This document shows, in pieces, positions 37,149 to 45,264 of a DNA stretch of 64,000 nucleotides. The notes below the pieces were generated by a model. That model was not told where the DNA came from and made no database searches. It worked only from the letters and a program-made list of their open reading frames with translations. Made by a program: the position numbers and the translations under genes. Numbering within the stretch: position 1 is the first letter of the stretch; each line of letters starts with the position of its first letter. Source of the stretch: Gemella sp. zg-570 (GTDB lineage Bacteria > Bacillota > Bacilli > Staphylococcales > Gemellaceae); NCBI RefSeq assembly GCF_018866345.1, contig NZ_CP076443.1:457501-521500 (forward strand). The letters are read 5' to 3'.

Positions 37149-37598
37149 TTACATTGATTTTTTATTAGTGTTATCTAATGCTTTTTCTTTTTGATTATTT
37201 AGCTTATTCGCTAATTCTTTAAAGTGTTTTATTAAGGCCATAGTGATTGGTTTTTCAATGGTTTTGTATAAGTCTTTGTTCGCTTTGTAAAGTTTGATAT
37301 AGAGTAATTTTTTATCTAGGTTTTATATTTCTTATTGTCTTGCTAGTTGGGTGTTATTTGCTTTTTCGTTTAACTCAACTGAGTTTCATAAATAACTTCT
37401 ATTTTTAAATTCTCTTGCTATGTTTTGAGCTAGTAATATATCCTTGTGTAATACTCTTTCTTTTCTTGTATAGTCGTGGGTTATTCCGTCCCATTATTTT
37501 TTTATTTTCTCTCCACTAATATATGCAGCACTTGCGACTGCACTTTTTCCTTTTCCCCTTGAAATAATCTCTATTGAAAAATGGAAACTATCTGCCAT
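37149..37598 (-). pseudogene. MobA/MobL-type relaxase remnant
   Basis: The minus strand from the ATG at 37598 reads MADSFHFSIEIISRGKGKSA, then VASAAYISGEKIKK, the unmistakable start of MobA/MobL (MobQ) relaxases. A TAA follows, then WDGITHDYTRKERVLHKDIL in the same frame, a TGA where Trp is expected (SYL*NSVE), and NEKANNTQLARQ. After an internal deletion, a short C-terminal piece (LYKANKDLYKTIEK) runs to the stop at 37149. Most of the catalytic domain is gone. AAGGAGAT precedes the ATG. It shows the element was once mobilizable. Confidence 0.85.
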
Positions 37599-37620
37599 TT
37601 TAAAATCTCCTTTCTTACAA

Positions 37621-37654
37621 GTAAAAAAGACGACTAGATTTTTATCTAATCGTC
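37621..37654 (-). terminator. Terminator of the Eco47II-type restriction operon
   Basis: An 11-bp stem with a G-U pair (37629-37639 with 37644-37654) reads on the minus strand into TTTTTT, 8 bp below the endonuclease stop. Confidence 0.85.
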
Positions 37655-37661
37655 CAATATT

Positions 37662-38423
37662 CTACCAGTTAAAACCCTCATAAGTACTAAATGCTAATTT
37701 ATATAAGGCTAACAATGTATCATTATTAATATTTTCTAATTCCTCAAATACTGTATCTTTTTGCACCTTAAGTTCTTTATTATTGGAAATGATTTTTTCA
37801 ATTGTTATTGGTAACTGCTCGCATATCAAACTAAAAGCATTCTTATCTCCAGTTACTATCTCATAGAATTTATCTATTGAAATTCTTCTTAATTTTTCAT
37901 TTGAAGATTGCTTTGCTTTATCGAGAGTTATTATCCAAGGTATATTTTGAGATTTTTTAGCAATAACCTCTACTAAGGCACAAATACTTTTTTCTTTATC
38001 CTCAGCATTTAATAAATGATTTTGCATTTTCATAAAAGTTTTACTAGATGATGAACTATTCATTGTATTGTGTTTATTCTTCATTTCAACATAATATGTT
38101 ATATCATCATTTCTAAATATTATATCCCACTCCTCATTTGGAACTTCACATTTTTTTATACTTTTAAATAAATTTTGATGAAAATATCCAATTATATTAC
38201 TATTAATTTTATCCCTTTGTCTGTGTATTTCTAATTTTATAATTTCTTCAAAACTTTTATCAAAAACATTTTTATCAAAAAGTAACTTAATTGGATCTAT
38301 TAAATTACTATTAAATTTTTTTAAATTTATGCTCTTTAAAGTTTCATTATACTGTTTCAAAGTATTGGTTACATGATTTTCAAAATCTTCTTTTGAAATA
38401 AAATTTAATTTATAAGTTTCCAT
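37662..38423 (-). CDS. Eco47II-type restriction endonuclease (predicted GGNCC)
   Basis: This 253-residue protein fits the Eco47II/Sau96I endonuclease family. Diagnostic pieces are FNSNLIDPIKLLFDK, SFEEIIKLEIHRQRDK, IIGYFHQNLF, and a likely nuclease core EEWDII...YYVEMKNKHNTMN followed by VEVIAKKSQNIPW. Known members cut GGNCC; that specificity is inferred here. The ATG overlaps the methyltransferase end by 14 bp, and its GGAGG lies inside that gene. Confidence 0.85.
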   Translation of the reverse strand: METYKLNFISKEDFENHVTNTLKQYNETLKSINLKKFNSNLIDPIKLLFDKNVFDKSFEEIIKLEIHRQRDKINSNIIGYFHQNLFKSIKKCEVPNEEWDIIFRNDDITYYVEMKNKHNTMNSSSSSKTFMKMQNHLLNAEDKEKSICALVEVIAKKSQNIPWIITLDKAKQSSNEKLRRISIDKFYEIVTGDKNAFSLICEQLPITIEKIISNNKELKVQKDTVFEELENINNDTLLALYKLAFSTYEGFNW

Positions 38424-39438
38424 TTTTTAATTCCTCCAACTTTTTTAATATTTTTAAACCTACCTCTTTAGCTAAATTACACGGAACAGCATTCCCAACT
38501 TGTCTATACTGAGACCCCATTGCTCCAGTAAATATCCAATCATCTGGAAAAGATTGAATCCTTGCATTTTCTCTAACTGTAAATGGTCTAACTTCCGTTG
38601 GATGACATCTATCTGTCTGTTTCATTTGAGGCGTAGTTAAAACTGTTAAAGATGGTTCATTTAAACTTAATCTTCTCAATATACCAGTTCTTCCACCAGC
38701 CATATGCCAACAAGATTTCATATAATCTTTAGCAATATCTTCTGGAATATCTCTCCAATATCCTCCTGGTGGTACTAAAGCAAAAATATTCTCTTTAGTT
38801 TTTGAATACTTAGCACCTAAACTACTAGGAACATTTTTTAAAATATCTGATAATACTGGCTTATATTGATGTTTTTCTGGATATGAAAATTCTTTATTAT
38901 TTAATAAATCTATTCTTATTCCTACAACAATTAGTCTTTCTCTTTTTTGTGCAACACCATAATCCCAAGCATTTAATACTTCATAAAATATTTTATAACC
39001 CTCTTGTTCAAAAATATTTATAATAGTTTTAAATGTTCTACCTTTATCGTGAGATAATAAACCTTTTACATTCTCAAATAATAACATTTTAGGTTGTAAC
39101 TTATTTAAAAAAACTGCGTAATGATAAAACATTGTACCTCTAACATCATCAAGTCCAAGTCTTTTGCCAGCATAACTAAAACTTTGGCAAGGAGTTCCAC
39201 CTGATAATAAGTCCAATTTTCCCTTTTTTATATTAAATTCTTTCTCCAAATCTCTTTTAGCAACAACTTCTATATCTTCACAAATAACATTCCATTTTGG
39301 TCTATTTATTTTCAATGTATTAACAGCATTTTTATCATATTCAACTAATCCAATATGATTAAAACCAGCTTGTTCTAACCCTAACGCCAAGCCACCTGCA
39401 CCTGCAAAAAGTTCAATACTTGTATATATATTATTCAT
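38410..39438 (-). CDS. DNA cytosine-5 methyltransferase of the Eco47II-type system
   Basis: This 342-residue C5 methyltransferase has motif I (ELFAGAGGLALGLEQAGF), motif IV with catalytic Cys (GGTPCQSFSYAG), VI (ENVKGL), VIII (QKRERLIV) and X (QVGNAVPCNLAKE). The target-recognition region lies around MAGGRTGILRRLSLNEPS. It should protect GGNCC. The start is the ATG at 39438 (NNIYTSIELFAG), with GGAGG upstream. It overlaps the control gene by 8 bp. Confidence 0.92.
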   Translation of the reverse strand: MNNIYTSIELFAGAGGLALGLEQAGFNHIGLVEYDKNAVNTLKINRPKWNVICEDIEVVAKRDLEKEFNIKKGKLDLLSGGTPCQSFSYAGKRLGLDDVRGTMFYHYAVFLNKLQPKMLLFENVKGLLSHDKGRTFKTIINIFEQEGYKIFYEVLNAWDYGVAQKRERLIVVGIRIDLLNNKEFSYPEKHQYKPVLSDILKNVPSSLGAKYSKTKENIFALVPPGGYWRDIPEDIAKDYMKSCWHMAGGRTGILRRLSLNEPSLTVLTTPQMKQTDRCHPTEVRPFTVRENARIQSFPDDWIFTGAMGSQYRQVGNAVPCNLAKEVGLKILKKLEELKNGNL

Positions 39439-39655
39439 TAAACGAATTTCCTCCTGATTTACAATAACAAATAATTTCGCCAATATCACATTCAAGTGCC
39501 TCACATATTTTCTCAATATTCTTTAAAGATATATACTCATTCTTACCCATATTTGCTATGCAATTTGTTGTTAAATTTGCTTTTTCTAATAAATCTTTTT
39601 TCTTCATATTTCTTGATTTTAAAATATTCCATAACGGATCATACGATATGTTCAT
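39431..39655 (-). CDS. Xre-type control protein of the restriction system
   Basis: This 74-residue helix-turn-helix protein matches the short Xre/HTH_26 type (DPLWNILKSRNMKKKDLLEKA, then KNEYISLKNIEKICEALECD). It overlaps the methyltransferase start, so control, methyltransferase and endonuclease form one transcript. It probably times endonuclease expression as C proteins do, though it is not the classical C.PvuII type. The ATG at 39655 follows AGAGGA. The longer frame (start at 39715) would run through the promoter. Confidence 0.8.
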   Translation of the reverse strand: MNISYDPLWNILKSRNMKKKDLLEKANLTTNCIANMGKNEYISLKNIEKICEALECDIGEIICYCKSGGNSFNE

Positions 39656-39686
39656 ACTATCCTCTCTTGCCTTTTTATTTTGTTTA

Positions 39687-39719
39687 ATTATAACAAAAAA
39701 CTTGAGTTTTCTCAAGTTT
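39687..39719 (-). promoter_or_regulatory. Restriction operon promoter inside a terminator hairpin
   Basis: On the minus strand TTGAGA (39715-39710) and TATAAT (39692-39687) are 17 bp apart. The -35 lies within a perfect inverted repeat, AAACTTGAG (39698-39706) and CTCAAGTTT (39711-39719), followed by a T-run. That repeat also looks like the terminator of the small gene upstream. The repeat may further serve as operator for the control protein. Confidence 0.65.
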
Positions 39720-39728
39720 CATTATCGG

Positions 39729-39917
39729 TTATATTAACATTTCATCGAACATATCATTCAAAAGATTACAAGGACTATTTAAGTATTCGTTATATATACT
39801 ATCTAACACTTTTTCATCATCTATTCCTTTTTCTATACTGATTATCGCCTTTATATAGTTTTCATAATCTTCTTTTTCTAGTTCTTCTAATTTCTCTTTA
39901 TATTCTTTCCATTTCAT
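39729..39917 (-). CDS. Small acidic protein of the mobile element, unknown
   Basis: This 62-residue frame is rich in Lys, Glu and Asp (MKWKEYKEKLEELEKEDYEN) and probably helical. Its ATG overlaps the end of the decayed coiled-coil copy upstream. It ends just before the hairpin that carries the restriction promoter. No family recognised. Confidence 0.45.
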   Translation of the reverse strand: MKWKEYKEKLEELEKEDYENYIKAIISIEKGIDDEKVLDSIYNEYLNSPCNLLNDMFDEMLI

Positions 39918-39923
39918 TTTTAT

Positions 39924-40141
39924 TTTTCTCCATTTCTTTTAGTTCTAATAATTTAATTCCACTTTGTCTTAATCTTTTTATTTTCTCTTGTTTTAACTGT
40001 TCTCTTTTTATCTTGTATCTTTCTTCATATTCTTTTTGTTTTCCGTTAGCTTTTCGTTTTAGATAGTTATTATGTAATTTTAATCTGTGCTCTTCTTTTT
40101 TCTTTTCTTCTTATGATAATATTATCTTTTCCTCTATACTT
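39924..40141 (-). repeat. Copy 1 of a diverged 218-bp duplication
   Basis: The minus strand encodes a Lys/Glu/Arg-rich helical segment: KIILS, then (after a TAA) LKLHNNYLKRKANGK and SGIKLLELKEMEK. It is preceded by AAGGAG and a would-be start mutated to ATA. The same sequence recurs at 41804-42022 (LKLKANGK, NGIKLSELKEMEK), with a TAA at the same column. Both copies look non-functional. Confidence 0.75.
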
Positions 40142-40190
40142 AATTTTAATTTTTTCTTATTTTCTGTTTGTATATTTGCTCCTTTCTTGA

Positions 40191-40224
40191 AATAAAAAAG
40201 CGACTAAGATTTTTCTCAATCGCT
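40191..40224 (-). terminator. Terminator of the secreted-protein operon
   Basis: A 12-bp stem with two G-U pairs (40197-40208 with 40213-40224) reads on the minus strand into a T-run. It lies about 110 bp below the secreted-protein gene. Confidence 0.75.
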
Positions 40225-40333
40225 TAAATATTTAATATATATTTGTTTTTATAGTATAAGAATTTTAATTTTTAACCTATGAAAGTAAATTTATTATTCT
40301 TTTCTTCTGAAAAAAATATTGAATTGTTAATAA

Positions 40334-40879
40334 TTATCCCCAAATAGCACATTTACCTGCAGATATAGCCAACTGTGCAACTATTCCTGCAACATTAGTT
40401 TTCAATCCAAATTTTACTAATTTTTTTGTTACATATTCAGCTGTTTCTCCCCACATCTTTCCTTCAATATAACCTCTTAGATTTCCAGACATCAAATCAA
40501 CAAGTTCCATCCCTGGGATCATTCCTACTAATTCTTCTCCCATGCAAGATACAAAATCCCTGTCTTCTAATTCGGCCTTTAAATTTGCTGAAAGATTCTC
40601 CTATTTATAAATCCTTTCTATTCCCATTGCTACTAAGGGTGCCTTCTCATTGCCGTATTTTTCAATTAACAAATCTTTATTTACATATAAAATTCCATTT
40701 TTATAACTTGTTGCTTCTTCAAATAAAAATATTAACTCTTTTTCTATATCATTTTTTAAAGTCTCTACTTCAGATTTATTAGAAACAACCTTGTTGTCAT
40801 ATGCATATACAGATACAGTACTTCCAAAAGTTCCCATTAAAATATTTAAGGCTAAAAATATTGATAATATCTTTTTCAT
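40334..40879 (-). pseudogene. Secreted protein of unknown family, interrupted by TAG
   Basis: One frame runs from the ATG at 40879 to the stop at 40334 except for a TAG at 40601-40603. The N-terminal part (92 codons) has a clear signal peptide (KKILSIFLALNILMG...VYAY) and a helical stretch. The remainder (ENLSANLKAELEDRDF, then a Gly- and Ala-rich hydrophobic end GIVAQLAISAGKCAIWG) stays free of stops for 88 codons. Intact it would be a 181-residue exported protein with a hydrophobic C-terminus, a build seen in some bacteriocin precursors. No family is firmly recognised. It lies 2 bp after the PH-like gene. Confidence 0.6.
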
Positions 40880-40881
40880 AA

Positions 40882-41334
40882 TTAAGTCTTCCTGAAAAAA
40901 TTATTTTCTTGTAAATAATTAAAATTTTCTTTTACAAAGCCGTAAATCCCCTGAAATTTATCTACTTCATAAGAATAAATTTTACCACCGGCTTTCCAAG
41001 AAATAATATGTTTTGTCATTTTTTTTTCAATATTGAAATCACTAATTTCATTATGTTTATATTTATTAAACGAAATTTCTCCTCTTTTTAAAAAATCTAG
41101 TACTTCTCCTGAAATTCTTGCTTCATATATTGCGTCACTAGTGAAAACTAGTAAATATTGTAAAGATGCATCTATAGCATTATAAGTACTATTAATAAGC
41201 AATTTTATTAAACCTTCTTTTATACTACGATTCTTTGTTACGATTAAGTAATTATTTTCTTCAGGTATATTATTATTTTGTAATAATTCAATAATCTTAC
41301 TTTTATCAAAATCATTAAACAATAGACTTTTCAT
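40882..41334 (-). CDS. Cytosolic protein, possibly PH-like domain
   Basis: This 150-residue protein has no signal or membrane segment. An N-terminal helical part is followed by beta-rich sequence (QYLLVFTSDAIYEARISG, ISFNKYKHNEISDFNIEKK, HIISWKAGGKIYSYEVDK) and a last helix. The pattern resembles bacterial PH-like (YokE/bPH) domains. AAGGAGGTG precedes the ATG. It may act with or protect against the secreted product just downstream; that is inference from position only. Confidence 0.5.
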   Translation of the reverse strand: MKSLLFNDFDKSKIIELLQNNNIPEENNYLIVTKNRSIKEGLIKLLINSTYNAIDASLQYLLVFTSDAIYEARISGEVLDFLKRGEISFNKYKHNEISDFNIEKKMTKHIISWKAGGKIYSYEVDKFQGIYGFVKENFNYLQENNFFRKT

Positions 41335-41381
41335 AAATATACACCTCCTTTTTATAACTATAACATACTAGAAAAACTACA

Positions 41382-41429
41382 TTAAAACTTATCTCCGTTC
41401 TTATACCTCTGAGGATTAATATTTTTCAT
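41382..41429 (-). CDS. 15-residue micro-ORF with strong ribosome site
   Basis: AGGAGGTGTTAAGT precedes an ATG at 41429. The frame encodes MKNINPQRYKNGDKF and stops at 41382. It lies between the Xre regulator and the PH-like gene, on the same strand. It could be a leader or signal peptide or chance. Confidence 0.25.
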   Translation of the reverse strand: MKNINPQRYKNGDKF

Positions 41430-41461
41430 ACTTAACACCTCCTATTTTTATTTTATATAGA

Positions 41462-41692
41462 CTACTCACAACAATAGCATTTATATTCTCCGTTTCCATC
41501 CAAATCAAATAATCTATATATACAATTATCTAATGCTTTTGAAATTTTATTGGCAAATACTAATGAAGGTACTTCTCTTTTATTAGCTTCTAAAAAACTT
41601 ATATACTGTCTTGAAACTCCTCCAATTCTTTCTGCTAATTCACTTTGTGTAATTTTCAATTCTTTTCTTCTCTCTTTTATTCTATTATTCAA
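41462..41692 (-). CDS. Xre-family transcriptional regulator
   Basis: This 76-residue one-domain HTH protein has the classical core (RIKERRKELKITQSELAERI, then SRQYISFLEANKREVPSL). The tail is Cys-rich (YKCYCCE), unusual for this type, and could bind metal. It leads a minus-strand group with the micro-ORF, the PH-like protein and the secreted protein, and probably controls them or the element. Confidence 0.8.
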   Translation of the reverse strand: MNNRIKERRKELKITQSELAERIGGVSRQYISFLEANKREVPSLVFANKISKALDNCIYRLFDLDGNGEYKCYCCE

Positions 41693-41803
41693 TCATTTCA
41701 CCCCTTTTTTTATAGCATAGCATATCTATTTAAGTTTTGCAAGCTATTAGTTGCATTTTTTATTTGTTTTTCATATTTTTTATATAAAAACTATTCTATT
41801 TTA

Positions 41804-42022
41804 TTTTCTCCATTTCTTTTAGTTCTGATAACTTAATTCCATTTTGCTTTAATTTTTTTAGTTTATCTTGTTTTAGTTGTTCTCGTTTTACCTTATAGCT
41901 TTCTTCATATTCTTTTTTGCTTACCGTTTGCTTTTAGTTTCAAGTAGTTATTGTGTAGTTTTATTCTTCTTTCTTCTCTTTTTAGTTCTTATTCTGCTAA
42001 TATTATCTTTTCTTCCTCACTT
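41804..42022 (-). repeat. Copy 2 of the 218-bp duplication, at the recombinase 3' end
   Basis: This is the counterpart of 39924-40141, overlapping the last codons of the serine recombinase. Here the helical segment (ISEEEKIILAE, stop, ELKREERRIKLHNNY) is frameshifted again near KANGK. The pair brackets the cargo genes at 40.3-41.7 kb. Confidence 0.75.
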
Positions 42023-43617
42023 ATTTTTTTCTTGTGGAGGTTTGTAACTATCTAAATAAATATCTATCCGTTGTGGTGATGTAGGAGATCCTTTTATATC
42101 TCTTTCATATACAATAATTTTTTTCGATAAATTCATTGTTCATATATGTTGTTAGTTCTTCAAATGTATTGTATTTTCCAATTAACTTTATAAATTTTTT
42201 TATTCCATCTTTTTATGTGTTATATTTTTTATCTTTTGTTCAATTCCTTTTAATTCTTCAGTAAGTTTTAGTTGTTCATCTTCATACTGTACATTTAATA
42301 CTTCATATCTTGTGCTTGGTATTTTTTCTAAAATCATATCTTCATATATTCTACACATTAGTTTTTCTAAAATTTTTATCCTATGCTTACATTCTGTTTC
42401 TCTTGCAAGATTGTATTCTATTTCCTCTTTTTCCTTTTCTTTCATTTCATCAGTTGCAGATAATATAAATTCATCTTTATCAAGTTCTATTTGCTTTTTT
42501 ATATCTTCTAGTATTTGTTTGATGAGTTCTAATACATTTTCTGCCTTTATTCTGTGTGCCGTTTTGCACTGACTTCCACAAGGTGTCTTTGTATATGAAC
42601 TACAAGTATAGTAAGGGATATTTTTGTAATTGTATGTTATGTGAACATACATTATGCTTCCACAATCACTACAATATAAAAGTCCACTTAGTGAGTGAAA
42701 TTCGCCCCAACCATTTGGGTATCTTTTTACATTTCCTCTTATTCTTTGAACATTATTAAATGTTTCTTGGTCTATGATTGGCTCGTGTGTATTTTCGAAT
42801 ACCAACCACTTATCTTCTGATACATACTTACTTTTTTTGTCTTTAAAGTGTTTTCTTGTTTTAAAGTTTACTGTATGCCCTAAATATTCTTGTCTTTTTA
42901 AGATATTTGCTATGGTTGAACTACACCAACGATATGGATAATTTAATTGAGTTGTTTTATATAATCCCACTTTTAGTCTTTGTTGATGTACTGCAGGTAT
43001 TGGTACTTGTTCATCTTCTAATATTCTTGCGATACGATAAGGTCCTGCTCCTTTCATTGTTAAATCAAATATTCTTTTTATTGTTTTTGCTGCTACTTTA
43101 TCGACTATCCATTTATTGCTATCTATCTGTAAGGTGCTGTATTAGCCGTTGGCTTTTCGCTTTCACCTTTCACTTTAAAAGTTGACTTTATTTTCCTTGA
43201 TGCACCCCTTGCATACCATTCGTTCATAATATTTCTAAAAGGGCTGAAATCATCTTCTTTGTAAAAACTATCTACATTATTATTTATGGCAATTAACCTA
43301 ACTCCTTTTTGTCTTATTAATTCCATAAATTGACCAACTTTTAAATAATCACGCCCTATACAGCTCATATCTTTTACAATAACTGTTCCAATATTTCCTA
43401 TATTGACTTGTTCCATCATTAATGTAAAACCAAGTCTATCAAATCTTTTTCCACTTATACCATCATCTGTAAAGTGAATGATATTATCTAAATCATTTTT
43501 GCTTGCATATTCTTCAAGTATTTTCTTTTGGTTAGAAATACTATTACTTTCTCCTTGAAATTCATCATCACGACTTAATCTCTCATAAAGTACTGTTATC
43601 TTTTTAAAATTTCTCAA
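42017..43617 (-). pseudogene. Large serine recombinase, frameshifted (TnpX-like)
   Basis: The N-terminal resolvase domain (43617-43123) keeps the catalytic Ser (LYERLSRDDE) and the GISGKRFDRLGF motif with Arg. A frame change near 43130 follows; DSNKWIVDKVAAKTIKRIFD reads in another frame. Then comes the recombinase and zinc-ribbon region (42200-43057: GPYRIARILED, LSGLLYCSDCGS) with a coiled coil. After a second shift near 42200 the DUF4368-type end appears (FEELTTYMNNEFIEKIIVYE). Such enzymes integrate and excise mobile elements and sit at one end. This one should be inactive. Confidence 0.88.
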
Positions 43618-43730
43618 TGTTTAACCTTCTTTCTATCAATCTCTCTAATAAAAAAGAATTAAGCTAAACATTTTTCACTAAAACAGTGATTAAGTGTTCT
43701 TCTTAATTTTATTACTCCCTTTGTTAAATT

Positions 43731-45146
43731 AAATTATGATAAAAATTATAAACTAGCAAAAGAATGGATAGAGGGTGAAGATAAACAAAAACAATTTGCT
43801 TTAGAAAGAACAAAGAAAGATATTTATGACGCAATGAAGAGTTTAGAATATGAAATAAATACTTTGTATTAATTACAAGGGCAAACGCCTTTTACATCTT
43901 CAGGTTTCGACCTTGGAGAAGATTTTTTCATTCGTGAAGTTCAAAAAGCTATCTTAAAAGTAAGAATTAATAGTTTAGGAATAGAAAAAAGAACTGCCAT
44001 ATTTACAAAAATTATATTTACACTGAAAGATGGATTGAATTTGAAAGAAACAGATCCTAATTATGACATAAAAAAATTAGCTTTGGAATGTTCTATTAAG
44101 AGAATGTATCCTGATGTTATCATGTATTAGACACTAGTAAAAATTACTGGTTCTTGCAAAACAGCTATGTCTTACCGTTCATTTTTTCCAGCTTGGCAAG
44201 ATGAAAATGGGAATAATATTGAAAGTGGTAGAATGAATTTGGGAGTAGTAACACTTAAATTAATACGCATAGCTATTGAATCAAATGGCAATAAAGAAAA
44301 ATTTTGGAAAATATTACAAGAAAGATTGCATATCTGTAGAGATGCTTTAGTTTATCGTGCCAAAAGATGTGGGGAGGCAAAACTAGAAAATGCAGTAATT
44401 TTATATATGCATGGAGCTTTTGGAAAAAGGTTAGAAGCCAGTGAAAATGTTAGCAAATTATTTAAAAATAAATGTTAAACTCTATCTTTAGGATACATAG
44501 TACTTTATGAAGTTGCTGGTGTATTTTATGGAGGCGATTTGGAATAAAATAAAGAAGCAAAAGATTTTACCCTAGAAATAATGAAAGAGTTAAAACGTAA
44601 TGTTGATGGATGGGCTGCCAAATATGACTAATGGTTTAGTATCTATTCTACACCCTCAGAAAGTTTAAAATATAGATTTTACCGAATATATTAAAGAAAA
44701 ATACGGAAGTTTAGAAAATATTAATGACAAAGATTATTATAAAAATTCATATCACTATGATGTTAGTAAAAATCCTACTCCACTTGAGAAATTATATTTT
44801 GAAAAAGATTATCCAGATTATGCAAGTGTTGGTTTTATTCACTACTGCGATTACCCAGTTCTACGTTAAAATCCTAAAGCTCTAGAAGCTGTTTGGAATT
44901 ACGCCTATGACAAGATTGGATATTTAGGAACTAATACGACCATAGAAAAATGTTATGAATGTGGTTGTTAAGGAGATTTTGAACCAAACTAAAAAAAGAT
45001 TCAAATGCCCATAATGTAGCAACAGAAATACAAAAACTTGTGATATTGTTAAGAGAACGTGTGGTTACTTGGGTAATCCACAAGCACGACCAATGATTAA
45101 GGGATGGGGCAAAGAAATAGTTTTTCGTGTTAAACACATGAAATAA
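43731..45146 (+). pseudogene. nrdD: Anaerobic ribonucleoside-triphosphate reductase NrdD, 5'-truncated and broken
   Basis: Class III ribonucleotide reductase sequence starts abruptly (NYDKNYKLAKEWIEGEDK) at roughly residue 240 of a normal protein. It continues LQGQTPFTSSGFDLGE, LALECSIKRMYPDVIM, SGRMNLGVVTL, CRDALVYRAKRCGEA and near the end CDYPVLR, ECG and RTCGYLGNPQARP (the glycyl-radical region). At least six stops or shifts interrupt it (e.g. TAA after INTLY, TAG after PDVIMY, TAA after FKNKC). The missing 5' part is not elsewhere in the window, and no nrdG follows. The enzyme makes dNTPs without oxygen; here it is dead. Confidence 0.9.
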
Positions 45147-45152
45147 GCAAAC

Positions 45153-45184
45153 AAGAATAGATTTGAAAAATCTATTCTTTTAAT
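45153..45184 (+). terminator. Terminator of the nrdD remnant
   Basis: A 12-bp perfect stem (45153-45164 with 45168-45179) with a 3-nt loop is followed by TTTTAATT, 6 bp after the old nrdD stop. Confidence 0.75.
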
Positions 45185-45264
45185 TTATAATAATTTTTAT
45201 TTAAACTTAATTTTAATTTTTCAATTTAAAATAAAACTGTAATTAAGTTATTGTGGAGGAATGT

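Larger units (their letters stand above)
36475..43617. mobile_element. Decayed integrative mobilizable element with restriction cargo
   Basis: All genes here lie on the minus strand: serine recombinase, Xre regulator, PH-like and secreted proteins, small acidic protein, GGNCC restriction operon, relaxase remnant and replication initiator remnant. Relaxase plus replication plus recombinase defines a mobilizable element. All three mobility genes are broken, while the restriction operon is intact. Ends are approximate; I found no attachment-site repeat. The right side abuts a truncated nrdD. Confidence 0.75.

Noticed and set aside
40426-40782. A 118-residue plus-strand frame in the cargo region
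   Set aside because: It is antisense to the interrupted secreted protein, low in complexity (Leu/Phe/Pro) and has no ribosome site.
43618-43740. Attachment site or terminal repeat of the mobile element
   Set aside because: I compared the sequence next to the recombinase with the left side near 36.4 kb and found no convincing direct repeat.
36475-45146. Possible recoding of stop codons, since several long frames are interrupted by single TAG, TGA or TAA codons
   Set aside because: All three stop codons are involved, frameshifts and deletions occur in the same genes, and intact core genes use normal stops. Decay explains it better.
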